NCBI RefSeq assembly: GCF_003025595.1
Contig: NZ_PYMI01000002.1
Location: forward strand, 496,001 to 560,000
Source of the DNA: Photobacterium ganghwense
GTDB taxonomy: Bacteria > Pseudomonadota > Gammaproteobacteria > Enterobacterales > Vibrionaceae
DNA length: 64,000 bases
Reading direction: 5' to 3'
Numbering within the stretch: the first letter of the stretch is position 1; the number at the start of each line of letters is the position of its first letter. Shown piece by piece: positions 18,385 through 26,473 of this stretch. The position numbers were made by a program, and so were the translations under genes. The notes under the pieces were generated by a model. It was not told where the DNA came from and did not search any database. It was given only the letters and a program-made list of their open reading frames with translations.

Positions 18385-20100
18385 ATGACGATAGGAAAAT
18401 ACCTACGTTGGAAAGATGAAAAAGGAAATGCCTTTCGTCCGGTTTCCCTGACCGGAACGGCACTACTCAACGATCGTACCCTCAATAAAAGTACAGCCTT
18501 CACCTACGAAGAACGAAAAGAATTTGAACTGGATGGGCTGCTGCCGCCTCGAGTCCAGACTTTTGACGATCAGTTAAACCGTGTTTATGACGGTTTCCGT
18601 AGCGCTTCAACGGATATTGAGAAGTATCTGTTCCTGCGTGCCCTTCAGGATCGTAACGAAACCCTGTTTTATGCCTTATTATCGCGCCATATCGAAGAAA
18701 TGACGCCAATCATCTACACCCCGACAGTGGGCAAGGCGTGCCAGGAATTCAGCCACCGTTACCAGAAAGCACGTGGCCTGTATATTACCGCAGACAACGT
18801 AGACAAGATGGATGAGATGGCGCGCCAGTTCGCCGGGAAAGACATCAAAATTATCGTGGTGACTGACAGTCAGGGTATCCTGGGACTGGGTGATCAGGGC
18901 GTTGGTGGTATGGGTATTCCAATCGGTAAACTGTCACTGTACACGCTGGGAGCCGGTATTCACCCTGCACGCTGCCTACCTATCGCATTGGATGTCGGTA
19001 CGGATAATCAGGATCTGCTGGATGATCCTATGTATTTGGGTATCCCTCGACGTCGTATGCGTGGTGAGGAATATAAAACCTTTATCAAGAAGTTTGTGAC
19101 TCAGGTGAAACGTCAGTTCCCGGAAGCGGTGCTGCAATGGGAAGACTTCAGTAAGTCCAATGCTTTTGACAACCTGAGTGACTACGAAGAGTACATCCCG
19201 TCTTTCAATGACGACATTCAGGGCACAGGCTCCGTTGTGCTGGCCGGTATTCTGGGTGCAGTGAAGCGCAAAGGCGAGTCGCTGGTTGATCAATCGTATG
19301 TGGTCTACGGCGCCGGTGCGGGCGGCGTGGGTGTGGCTGATCAAATCTATGCCGGTCTGCTGAAGGAAGGGTGTTCACATGCCGTAGCTCGTGAGCGCAT
19401 TTTCATTCTGGATTCGCAAGGGCTGGTTTTTGACGATCGTGATGGCCTGGATGAGTACAAAAAACGCTACGCCAAGCCAAGAGCGATCGCTGAAGGCTGG
19501 CAGGTGGCCGAGCAGGGCAAAGTATCACTCAGTGAGCTGATTGATAACTACCCGGTAACTGTACTGCTGGGAACCAGCGGCATTGGCGGTGCCTTCAAAG
19601 AATCGCATGTCCAGAAGATGATGGAATACACCAAACATCCGATGATCTTCCCGTTGTCTAACCCGACGGCAAACTGTGAAGCGTTGCCGGAAGATATCTA
19701 CCGCTGGAGTGACGGTCAGGCAATCGTGGCAACGGGTAGTCCGTTTGACAACGTGACACACAACGGCGAAGAATTCCGCATCGGCCAGGGGAATAACGTT
19801 TTCATCTTCCCGGGGGTGGGTCTGGCTGCCATTGTTGCGAAGGTGGAAAAGATCACCATGGACATGTTCACGACCGCGTCGTACGCGCTGGCTGAAATGG
19901 TGAGTGAGGAAGACATCGAGCAAGGCTGTGTTTATCCGCGAATCAGTGATTTGAAAGCGGTGTCGCTGCATGTTGCCACGCGAATCCTTGAAAATATTCA
20001 GGCCACGGATCCGAACAGCCTGGTTGCAGGTCAGGATATTCGTCAGTCACTGGCAGAGCATATCTGGGAACCGGTTTACCTGCCGTACCGTCGCGTCTGA
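18385..20100 (+). CDS. maeA: NAD-dependent malic enzyme
   Basis: A 571-residue oxidative decarboxylase converting L-malate to pyruvate, CO2 and NADH. It aligns along its length with E. coli MaeA (SfcA): the YIYTPTVG-type region (TPIIYTPTVGKACQEFSHRY), catalytic Lys region and metal ligands (VVTDSQGILGLGDQGVGGMG; LQWEDFSKSNAFD; SFNDDIQGTG), the NAD-binding VYGAGAGGVGVADQI, and PLSNPTANCEA. ATG at 18385 follows GGAGG by 5 nt; an upstream ATG at 18381 is out of frame. It is monocistronic and ends in a strong terminator. Confidence 0.95.
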   Translation: MTIGKYLRWKDEKGNAFRPVSLTGTALLNDRTLNKSTAFTYEERKEFELDGLLPPRVQTFDDQLNRVYDGFRSASTDIEKYLFLRALQDRNETLFYALLSRHIEEMTPIIYTPTVGKACQEFSHRYQKARGLYITADNVDKMDEMARQFAGKDIKIIVVTDSQGILGLGDQGVGGMGIPIGKLSLYTLGAGIHPARCLPIALDVGTDNQDLLDDPMYLGIPRRRMRGEEYKTFIKKFVTQVKRQFPEAVLQWEDFSKSNAFDNLSDYEEYIPSFNDDIQGTGSVVLAGILGAVKRKGESLVDQSYVVYGAGAGGVGVADQIYAGLLKEGCSHAVARERIFILDSQGLVFDDRDGLDEYKKRYAKPRAIAEGWQVAEQGKVSLSELIDNYPVTVLLGTSGIGGAFKESHVQKMMEYTKHPMIFPLSNPTANCEALPEDIYRWSDGQAIVATGSPFDNVTHNGEEFRIGQGNNVFIFPGVGLAAIVAKVEKITMDMFTTASYALAEMVSEEDIEQGCVYPRISDLKAVSLHVATRILENIQATDPNSLVAGQDIRQSLAEHIWEPVYLPYRRV

Positions 20101-20140
20101 TTTGCTACAGATCTTCACGATCAAATCTGATCTTGTGTTT

Positions 20141-20167
20141 ACAGCCCGGTTCCACCGGGCTGTTTTT
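20141..20167. terminator. Terminator between malic enzyme and DUF3392 genes
   Basis: A 10-bp perfect stem ACAGCCCGGT/ACCGGGCTGT with loop TCC, followed by TTTT on the plus strand; it lies between convergent genes. Confidence 0.9.
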
Positions 20168-20175
20168 ATTTGAGT

Positions 20176-20508
20176 TCAGACATGGCGGTGACGTTGAGCC
20201 CAGAGCCCGATCAGCACAAAGACCGCGGTCACGGCGGCTGCCAACCAGAGGGCGGGTAACCGATGAAGCTGTTTGGCGAGGTATGGGGCAACGCTGACAA
20301 TCATAAAACCATAACCAAATGCATTCAGTAATATGAATGCTAGCGTGCGGACAATGAAATGGGTACTGGCAAGCTGATTGCGCATAAACCGATTGATGTC
20401 TGCGCCGAATATCACCAGCAGGCAGGCAATGATCGCCGTTGCTATCTCTCCCAGCCATGGCCGCAGCCAGAGACCGAAATCGGCTATCCACCCTAGAATA
20501 ATCTCCAC
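20176..20508 (-). CDS. DUF3392-family membrane protein
   Basis: A 110-residue inner-membrane protein with three hydrophobic segments (about 18-36, 50-73, 84-103). The pattern WLRPWLGEIATAIIACLLVIFGADINR is typical of DUF3392, a family of small membrane proteins of unknown function found in Vibrionaceae and relatives. It is transcribed convergently to the malic enzyme gene with a shared terminator. Confidence 0.75.
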   Translation of the reverse strand: MEIILGWIADFGLWLRPWLGEIATAIIACLLVIFGADINRFMRNQLASTHFIVRTLAFILLNAFGYGFMIVSVAPYLAKQLHRLPALWLAAAVTAVFVLIGLWAQRHRHV

Positions 20509-20692
20509 TTTCTTGGCTCCTCCCTAATATTCGTCAATGGCTTAAAATACAGTTATGGGCTTGCTCTGCGCCTTGCGAATCAGTACTTACCTGCGTTATG
20601 TATGGTCGCTATTGTGAAAAGCGTCTTGGATACATGGCGTTGAACCGACAAGCTCAAACTCGTTGTAGTCAATATGCGGCCGGGAGGCGTGA

Positions 20693-20860
20693 GTGAATAA
20701 ATCGGATTTACCGGAAAAAATCTGCCCTGTTTGTCAGCGGCCATTTCGTTGGCGAAGCAAGTGGCGTCGCTGCTGGGAAGATGTTAAATACTGTTCGGAG
20801 CGGTGTCGTCGTGCCCGTGTGCGTGACAGGCAGAATCCGAAAGACGCTTTTGAGGCATGA
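20693..20860 (+). CDS. DUF2256-family zinc-finger-like small protein
   Basis: A 55-residue protein starting at GTG 20693 behind GGGAGGCGTGA. The core [18 protein letters not shown] followed by [12 protein letters not shown] is the DUF2256 signature, with CxxC and CxxxC metal-binding pairs and a basic, Trp-rich middle. The function of the family is unknown; it is often found near photolyase/cryptochrome genes, none of which is seen here. arfB begins 114 bp downstream. Confidence 0.75.
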   Translation: MNKSDLPEKICPVCQRPFRWRSKWRRCWEDVKYCSERCRRARVRDRQNPKDAFEA

Positions 20861-20974
20861 AATGTCCAGAGAGAGGGATGCGAACACGAGGAGTTCGCCT
20901 TCAGTGCCTGGGTAGGTATACTGAAGGTGTGTCTCAAGGCACGATAAGTCTGTATCGAAGATAATCTATTCAAG

Positions 20975-21388
20975 ATGTTAACAATTTCAAACACAGTTCA
21001 GCTGGGTGACTGGGAAATCGAGCTGACCCCAATCCGTGCCCAGGGTGCCGGTGGGCAAAACGTCAACAAAGTGTCCAGTGCGATTCATCTGCGCTTTGAC
21101 ATCAACCGGTCATCATTACCAGCTTTTTATAAAGAGCGCTTACTGGCACTCAGTGATAGTCGCATAACCAAAGACGGCATCATCATCATCAAGGCGCAAC
21201 AGTTCCGGACACAAGAGCTAAATCGGGAGGATGCCCTGGCGCGCTTGGTGGCTTTGATCCAGTCTGCGGCGGTGCAACATAAATCGCGGCGGGAAACCAA
21301 GCCCACGCGATCCTCTCAGCAGCGCCGAATGGACAAGAAATCGCAACGGGGACAAACCAAAGTGCTGCGCGGAAAAGTGAAGTTTTGA
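20975..21388 (+). CDS. arfB: Alternative ribosome-rescue factor B (peptidyl-tRNA hydrolase)
   Basis: A 137-residue release-factor-like hydrolase that frees ribosomes stalled on mRNAs lacking a stop codon. It has the catalytic GGQ loop ([20 protein letters not shown]), RITKDG and the long basic C-terminal tail ([18 protein letters not shown]) that enters the empty mRNA channel. Length matches E. coli ArfB/YaeJ (140). The ribosome site is weak. It follows the small DUF2256 gene on the same strand. Confidence 0.95.
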   Translation: MLTISNTVQLGDWEIELTPIRAQGAGGQNVNKVSSAIHLRFDINRSSLPAFYKERLLALSDSRITKDGIIIIKAQQFRTQELNREDALARLVALIQSAAVQHKSRRETKPTRSSQQRRMDKKSQRGQTKVLRGKVKF

Positions 21389-21488
21389 AGCGCTTAACAA
21401 ATTCTCTTACGGCTGCTGCTCTTTGTTGATATTTAGCGCTACAGTTTGTTTTTACATCGTTTTTTAATTGTGTTTATCGGGGATAGGG

Positions 21489-21932
21489 ATGTCAGAATTG
21501 AAGAACAAACACCTACTACAGCTTTTCTATCGTGAGTCTGATCGGGTACGGTTGCTGGAACTGGACACCTTGCCTGAGCCGACAGGAGAAGAGCGAAAGG
21601 TGATGCAGGACTGGCTGGCCACCAAGCGCAGCTTTACGGTTGATGAAATTGCTACTCAGGCCTGGGTGAAAACCTGCTGTGCCGGAAATACCACGGAGAT
21701 TTACCTGCACCCCGATGGTTCACTGGAAGAGTATGCGCTATTCAAACGTACCCGTGCCACCGGAGAGTGGCAACTGAAGGATGGTTTGCTCACGCTGGCC
21801 GTCCAGAAAGATGGCGACCGGTACGTTTCTACTGTCGTGGCCAATAAGCTCAGCAGCATTCATTCGGCGATTGAAGCGAAAAATGGCCAGGTATATTCCT
21901 ATCTGAAAGTGGCACAAACACGTCAGTTGTGA
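21489..21932 (+). CDS. Conserved-looking hypothetical protein
   Basis: A 147-residue soluble protein starting at the ATG behind GGGGATAGGG; seven extra in-frame residues upstream are unlikely to be translated. No signal peptide, membrane segment or recognised domain is seen. It contains two adjacent Cys (KTCCAGNTTEIYLHPDG) and a beta-rich second half. It precedes the aspartoacylase-like gene by 108 bp on the same strand and may be co-transcribed with it. Confidence 0.6.
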   Translation: MSELKNKHLLQLFYRESDRVRLLELDTLPEPTGEERKVMQDWLATKRSFTVDEIATQAWVKTCCAGNTTEIYLHPDGSLEEYALFKRTRATGEWQLKDGLLTLAVQKDGDRYVSTVVANKLSSIHSAIEAKNGQVYSYLKVAQTRQL

Positions 21933-22040
21933 TTTTCTATGTGATTTTTCTGGAAAGTTATGCTGCGAGCTGGTATTCATTGGAAGAGTAATATCTACGT
22001 CAACAAAGAGTGAGCCCAAGCTGTGACTACAAGGAAGAAA

Positions 22041-22916
22041 ATGAATAAAGTTGCCATTGTTGGTGGTACCCACGGTAACGAATTTAGTGGTATTTATTTA
22101 CTGAAAAAATGGCGTCAGAACCCGGCGAAGATTCAGCGCGACAGTTTCGAAATTCAGACGGTTTTTGCCAACCCGCAAGCATTTGAAGCCAATAAACGTT
22201 ACCTGGACTGCGATATGAATCGCCAGTTTGGCCTCAATGATCTGAACAATCCTGAACTGGCCAATTATGAACAAAGTCGGGCGAAAGCGATCAATGCGCA
22301 ACTGGGGCCGAAAGGGGAGGCGCAAAGTGATTTTATTATTGATTTGCACAATACCACCAGCAATATGGGACCGTCACTGATCCTGCTGAAATCAGATGCT
22401 TTCAACCGTCAGATGGCGGCGTATGTCAAATCCAATATGCCTGACGCTGTTATCGTTCTGGAAGATCAGATCGAGATGGTCGAGCATACTTTCCTGTGTT
22501 CAATCGCCGAGCAAGGCGTAATCGTGGAAGTCGGGCCTCAGCCGCAGTCTGTTGTGCGTCAGGACGTTCTGGATTGGATGGAAGCGATGACGGGTCATAT
22601 TCTTGATTTCGTCGACTTGTATAACCGCGATGAGGTGCCTGAACTGCCTAGCAGTTTTGAGGCATACAAGTACCATGAAACACTGAAATTGCCGGAAGAT
22701 GAAAACGGTGAGCGTATCGGCATGGTACATAAAAATGTTCAGGACGCTGACTTTAAACCGCTGCGTAACGGGGATCCTATCTACACCTTGTTTGACGGTA
22801 CTGAAGTATGCTGGGACGGGGACTACGAGGCGTATCCGCACTTTATTAATGAAGCGGCGTATTACGATAATAACCTGGCGATGTCGCTGGCAAAGAAGGT
22901 ACTGGTTGAGGTGTAA
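22041..22916 (+). CDS. Aspartoacylase / succinylglutamate desuccinylase-family protein
   Basis: A 291-residue zinc-dependent amidohydrolase of the AstE/AspA family. GGTHGNEFSG supplies the His and Glu zinc ligands and DLHNTTSNMG the second His; VIVEVGPQPQ carries the catalytic Glu. CDMNRQF and the substrate Arg region favour an aspartoacylase (N-acetyl-L-aspartate to aspartate and acetate) over AstE. ATG at 22041 follows AAGGAAGAA; a GTG at 22023 is a weaker alternative. Confidence 0.85.
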   Translation: MNKVAIVGGTHGNEFSGIYLLKKWRQNPAKIQRDSFEIQTVFANPQAFEANKRYLDCDMNRQFGLNDLNNPELANYEQSRAKAINAQLGPKGEAQSDFIIDLHNTTSNMGPSLILLKSDAFNRQMAAYVKSNMPDAVIVLEDQIEMVEHTFLCSIAEQGVIVEVGPQPQSVVRQDVLDWMEAMTGHILDFVDLYNRDEVPELPSSFEAYKYHETLKLPEDENGERIGMVHKNVQDADFKPLRNGDPIYTLFDGTEVCWDGDYEAYPHFINEAAYYDNNLAMSLAKKVLVEV

Positions 22917-22960
22917 TTTTTCGTTTTGTATCTGCAACATGGACTTGCAATACGGACTCG

Positions 22961-23040
22961 CTACATAGCTTTTTAAACGCGACATGGTTTTTTAAAACGC
23001 TACATAATAGATTTTTAAAACGCGACATAGATGTTTAAAA
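22961..23040. repeat. Degenerate tandem repeat, about 22-bp unit
   Basis: Three to four imperfect copies of TTTTTAAAACGCGACATAGA occur just after the aspartoacylase-like gene; the spacing varies between 18 and 24 bp. Copies differ at GCGACAT/GCTACAT. The array sits immediately before the transcription terminator. Confidence 0.7.
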
Positions 23041-23045
23041 CAAAG

Positions 23046-23079
23046 AAACGCCATTCGGAGAAATCCGTGTGGCGTTTTT
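23046..23079 (+). terminator. Terminator after the aspartoacylase-like gene
   Basis: The stem AAACGCCA/TGGCGTTT, with a second short stem CGGA/TCCG inside, is followed by a T run. Confidence 0.75.
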
Positions 23080-23194
23080 GATAGGCCGCCGAAAAGAAAA
23101 TAGCGAGATACGCTCTGAGAAATACAGCGAGAACTGCTACGAGCATCAAGACAGACTGCTTTTTCACAAAACGCCCTGTGTGTGTCCGGCGGAA

Positions 23195-23734
23195 TTACTC
23201 CCGATGGGCTAAGCGCAGATTTAAGCGCATTTCTAAGGGGGCAAGTGGCGTAACAGCTCGGTCCCCGCTGCTGCTGGCAGGGGTCATTGGCTGCGTCCTA
23301 AAGCCAAAGCGTTGATACAAGTTTCTGGCTGGATTCTCACTGAATACTCGCAATGCCAGCCAATTATGTTGTTTTTCACGTGCGTGACGACAGGCAAATC
23401 GTAGGCATTCCGTCCCTATGCCTTTGCCGTGAAATGCCGGTTCGATTTGGAGATCCCGGATGCAGGTTGTGTCTTCCAAATAGGAAAAGCGCAAAACCCC
23501 GACGCGGCGCTTATCGTAATAAATTTCATAGTTATCATATGTCAGCCAGCTTTGTGCAAACATCTCCGGTTGCCAGCTTAATTTCCGGCTGGCGTAATAG
23601 GGGACCATGTTGGTTTGGGTCAGCCTGGCGGCATAGTCTGCCGCCGCAAGTTCAGGTTTTGCTGCTGTACATACTACTGGCTCTGGTTCTTTACCTTGCT
23701 GATTTAATTGGACACTACGCAACTCGATAAGCAT
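23195..23734 (-). CDS. GNAT-family N-acetyltransferase
   Basis: A 179-residue protein. The C-terminal two-thirds carry the GNAT fold: YYDKRRVGVLRFS, the acetyl-CoA loop IRDLQIEPAFHGKGIGTECL (Q/RxxGxG/A motif) and NPARNLYQRFGFR. Acceptor unknown. The ATG at 23734 has AAGGAGTGGTA upstream; a GTG two codons earlier is possible. It follows the 90-residue hypothetical gene by 18 bp and is probably in the same operon. Confidence 0.85.
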   Translation of the reverse strand: MLIELRSVQLNQQGKEPEPVVCTAAKPELAAADYAARLTQTNMVPYYASRKLSWQPEMFAQSWLTYDNYEIYYDKRRVGVLRFSYLEDTTCIRDLQIEPAFHGKGIGTECLRFACRHAREKQHNWLALRVFSENPARNLYQRFGFRTQPMTPASSSGDRAVTPLAPLEMRLNLRLAHRE

Positions 23735-23752
23735 TACCACTCCTTATGATGA

Positions 23753-24025
23753 TTATTTGAACCACCGCAGCAGGTTCATAAGCCCGGCAGCCATTCCTCC
23801 CGCAACATGCGCATGCGCGTAATCGCCGACAGCATGGGTGAAGTGGGAACGAAATTTATCTGTGGCTTCCTTTGGGGTATCAGCATAGATCACATCGTCA
23901 TCAACAATGAATCCGGCTTGCAACAGCTGGGCTTTTTCTTCTTGGAAGGTACTGCTGGCCATATCCAGAAAAGTAAAGTTACGTCGTTCTGTTTCTGGCA
24001 GACAGAAAAACTGATATTTAGCCAT
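23753..24025 (-). CDS. Hypothetical protein (90 aa) upstream of the GNAT gene
   Basis: A soluble small protein beginning MAKYQFFCLPETERRNFTFL, with ACAGGAGTTG upstream of the ATG. The region FIVDDDVIYADTPKEATDKF resembles a surface helix, and the tail HAHVAGGMAAGLMNLLRW is amphipathic. I recognise no family. An in-frame extension to 24112 has no ribosome site. Its promoter region holds the ACCTGCTT repeat array at 24131-24170. Confidence 0.6.
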   Translation of the reverse strand: MAKYQFFCLPETERRNFTFLDMASSTFQEEKAQLLQAGFIVDDDVIYADTPKEATDKFRSHFTHAVGDYAHAHVAGGMAAGLMNLLRWFK

Positions 24026-24130
24026 GTTTACAACTCCTGTGATAACCAAAATAGTGTCAGAAACGGGGGGCATCACATTCAATATCCGGTTGGGAAAACA
24101 GAGCAAACACACTTTGGGTATTTTATAACT

Positions 24131-24170
24131 ACCTGCTTACCTGCTTACCTGCTTACCTGCTTACCTGCAT
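24131..24170. repeat. Octanucleotide tandem repeat (ACCTGCTT)4-5
   Basis: Four perfect ACCTGCTT units and a fifth ending ACCTGCAT. The array lies about 105 bp upstream of the minus-strand 90-residue gene and 210 bp upstream of the plus-strand DMT transporter, in the divergent promoter region of both. The rest of the gap 24026-24381 shows no gene. Confidence 0.95.
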
Positions 24171-24381
24171 ATCAGCCGCGTAAGTGAATGACGTTGCAAG
24201 TAAAAACTTCACGCTGTTCAGTTTGTCGCCTATAAATGAAAATGACTTGGTTACAGATGTGTAAGCGATTTGGTGTTGTTATGATATGGATTGATTATGC
24301 GTGAAATGCAGGGCGTGTAAAGAGGAAAGACCGTGAGCCGTGACGAGGCAAATAAATCACTACTGAGGGGAAGGTAACACG

Positions 24382-25284
24382 ATGACAACATGGAAGATTT
24401 TGAGCGTGACGGCGCTGGCGATGATGGCTTTTGCAGCTAATTCTCTGCTCAACCGGGAAGCATTACTGAATACCGCCATCGATCCTGCCAGCTTCACCTT
24501 CATCCGTCTGGTCTCGGGAGCTGCTATTTTATGGCTCATTGTCAATGCACGTCATCGCAAAACCGGATTTAACAGCAGTCACGGCACGGACAGGCATCAC
24601 GGCAAGCAAGGTGGGCCGGCATCGCTTGCGGCTAACTGGACATCGGCTTTAGCCTTGTTTGTTTACGCGGCGGCGTTTTCATTTGCGTACGTCAGCCTGA
24701 CAGCGGCGACCGGTGCTTTACTCTTGTTTGCTGCAGTGCAGGCGACCATGTTGGGCACCGGATTGTGGCGAGGCGAGCGATTGAATACGGCCCAAAGTGC
24801 CGGATTGCTGTTGGCGTTGGCTGGGCTGGTGGTGTTGCTGCTGCCAGGTGTGTCCGCGCCGTCATTCTGGGGAGCCGTATTGATGATTGCCGCTGGTATC
24901 GCCTGGGGAGTGTATTCGTTGCGTGGTAAGGGCGTGACCCAGCCGATTGAAGCCACCGCAAAGAACTTTTTGTGTGCTGTGCCGTTTACGGTTTTGCTGA
25001 GTGTCATGATGTGGAGTCGACAGTCGCTGGATTGGGCTGGGGTGGGGTATGCGCTGGCATCGGGTGCGCTGGCATCTGGCGTGGGTTACGTTCTGTGGTA
25101 CAGCGTGCTGCCATTTTTACCCGCGACGGCGGCGGCATCGGTACAGCTCAGTGTCCCAGTGATTGCTGCACTCGGCGGTGTTGTCCTGCTTGATGAGACC
25201 CTTACGGTCAGGTTGGCACTGGCATCTGTCGCTATCCTGGGGGGCATTGCGCTGGTGCTCAGGCGCGACAGAAAATCCGGTTAG
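24382..25284 (+). CDS. EamA/DMT-family transporter
   Basis: A 300-residue inner-membrane protein with about ten hydrophobic segments and two EamA halves. The N-terminal half has AFAANSLLNREAL and SFTFIRLVSGAAILW; the second has AAGIAWGVYSLRGKGV and LDETLTVRLALASVAILGG. A His-rich hydrophilic insertion (residues about 58-82) separates helices 2 and 3. Family members export amino acids or metabolites; the substrate is unknown. AAGGTAACACG precedes the ATG. Its 3' end overlaps the convergent DOPA-dioxygenase-like gene by 4 bp. Confidence 0.88.
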   Translation: MTTWKILSVTALAMMAFAANSLLNREALLNTAIDPASFTFIRLVSGAAILWLIVNARHRKTGFNSSHGTDRHHGKQGGPASLAANWTSALALFVYAAAFSFAYVSLTAATGALLLFAAVQATMLGTGLWRGERLNTAQSAGLLLALAGLVVLLLPGVSAPSFWGAVLMIAAGIAWGVYSLRGKGVTQPIEATAKNFLCAVPFTVLLSVMMWSRQSLDWAGVGYALASGALASGVGYVLWYSVLPFLPATAAASVQLSVPVIAALGGVVLLDETLTVRLALASVAILGGIALVLRRDRKSG

Positions 25285-25595
25285 AAGATTTCTTCTTTAA
25301 TCGGCAGCACTTCACCCAGCCATTTGGCATGCAGGGTGTGGTCGGCCAGTTCATCCGGCGTCACAGGGTGGATCAGGACTGACAGCCCTTCACGGTGCGC
25401 ATCCAGCCATTCGATGAAGCCATGACGGTTATCGTTAAAATGCACTTCGAACATAGGTTTGGTATGCGGCCCGACCAGTCGGTTCACCAGTGGGAAAATG
25501 GCCGTAATATCTGAACGCGAAGTACGGATTAGTTCGTGAATACGAGATGCAAGTGCTTGTTGTTCAAGTTCAAAATAAATATGAGCGTGGTACAT
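25281..25595 (-). CDS. DOPA 4,5-dioxygenase-family protein
   Basis: A 104-residue small protein with the family pattern MYHAHIYFE at the N-terminus, LVGPHTKPMFEVHF in the middle and LIHPVT near the C-terminus; the conserved His residues are probable metal ligands. Plant and fungal members cleave DOPA extradiol-wise; bacterial substrates are unproven. The ATG at 25595 has an excellent AAAGGAGGGAAC site; six extra upstream residues are unlikely. It could precede no further gene, being convergent with the DMT transporter. Confidence 0.85.
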   Translation of the reverse strand: MYHAHIYFELEQQALASRIHELIRTSRSDITAIFPLVNRLVGPHTKPMFEVHFNDNRHGFIEWLDAHREGLSVLIHPVTPDELADHTLHAKWLGEVLPIKEEIF

Positions 25596-25693
25596 AATGT
25601 TCCCTCCTTTCATATCGCACAGTGTAATTCACGGTAAAAAAAACGCGAGCAGTAAAGGTCGATTATGTCGTTCAGATAATTTGAATGATGGGA

Positions 25694-26452
25694 TTATGTC
25701 CGCTGGTGGTGATCATCTGTACGATGAACTTGGAAACGGTAGTGCTTGATGAACTGAATGATCCAGCGGGTAATCAGCAGATGTTGCGTCGGAGAGGAAA
25801 GCGAACGAAGGGCTGTACGAATGGTCGGCTCAGGTAGCTGCGGTGCTCGAAGCCGGATCAGATCCTCCAGGTAGGCCGGGGTAAATTCCGGGTGTCCTTG
25901 TATCCCCAGAAAATGCTTGCCGGTCAGACACATTGCATATGGGCAAAATGTGCTGCCTGCCAGCACCTGACTGTCAGAGGGTAATTGACTGATTTGGTCT
26001 TGATGGCTGCTGAGAAGAGCTATCTGGCGGCGTGGATTCGTCAGCCAGCTGTGTTCAAGCGCGGCAGCCTGATAGAGCTCGGCATGTTGTACACCCAGTC
26101 CCCACCCTGTGGAGGCAGGGGTAACATTCCCCCCGAGCGCCCAAGCGATCATCTGATGGCCGAAGCAGATACCGACCAGCGGACAGCGTTGAGAGTATAG
26201 CTGTTGTATAAACCCCTGAAAGACCCGAATCCAGCGCTGGTCATCGTAGACACTAAAACGGCTGCCGCTGGTGAGATACCCGTCGCACTCCGCCAGTTGC
26301 GATGGATATTGCTCGTCTGTCACACGGTAGAACACGAGGGTAATCGTCGGGTCGACCTGTGCAAATAGCTTGCTGAACATTTCCGGATAATTACCATGCC
26401 TAAGCTGTAATTCTGGCCTGACATCGTCACAGAGCAATACCCCAATTCTCAT
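25694..26452 (-). CDS. Class I glutamine amidotransferase-like hydrolase
   Basis: A 252-residue cytosolic protein with the GATase1 nucleophile elbow VGICFGHQMIAWALGG (Cys about residue 96) and the His-x-Glu partner IQGHPEFTPAYLEDL. It looks like the GMP-synthase-like/YfeJ subgroup rather than a synthase-coupled amidotransferase. Lying 21 bp after an aldehyde dehydrogenase gene and downstream of a glutamine-synthetase-like gene, it may act as the gamma-glutamyl hydrolase that releases the product, the role PuuD plays in putrescine catabolism. TTTGGAGTCGACCT precedes the ATG. Confidence 0.85.
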   Translation of the reverse strand: MRIGVLLCDDVRPELQLRHGNYPEMFSKLFAQVDPTITLVFYRVTDEQYPSQLAECDGYLTSGSRFSVYDDQRWIRVFQGFIQQLYSQRCPLVGICFGHQMIAWALGGNVTPASTGWGLGVQHAELYQAAALEHSWLTNPRRQIALLSSHQDQISQLPSDSQVLAGSTFCPYAMCLTGKHFLGIQGHPEFTPAYLEDLIRLRAPQLPEPTIRTALRSLSSPTQHLLITRWIIQFIKHYRFQVHRTDDHHQRT

Positions 26453-26473
26453 AGGTCGACTCCAAACGGTGAT

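Noticed and set aside
18210..18419. Plus-strand frame across the malic enzyme promoter
   Set aside because: It overlaps the malic enzyme start out of frame and has no recognisable features.
20734..20994. Minus-strand 86-codon frame
   Set aside because: It is antisense to the DUF2256 gene, which has clear Cys motifs.
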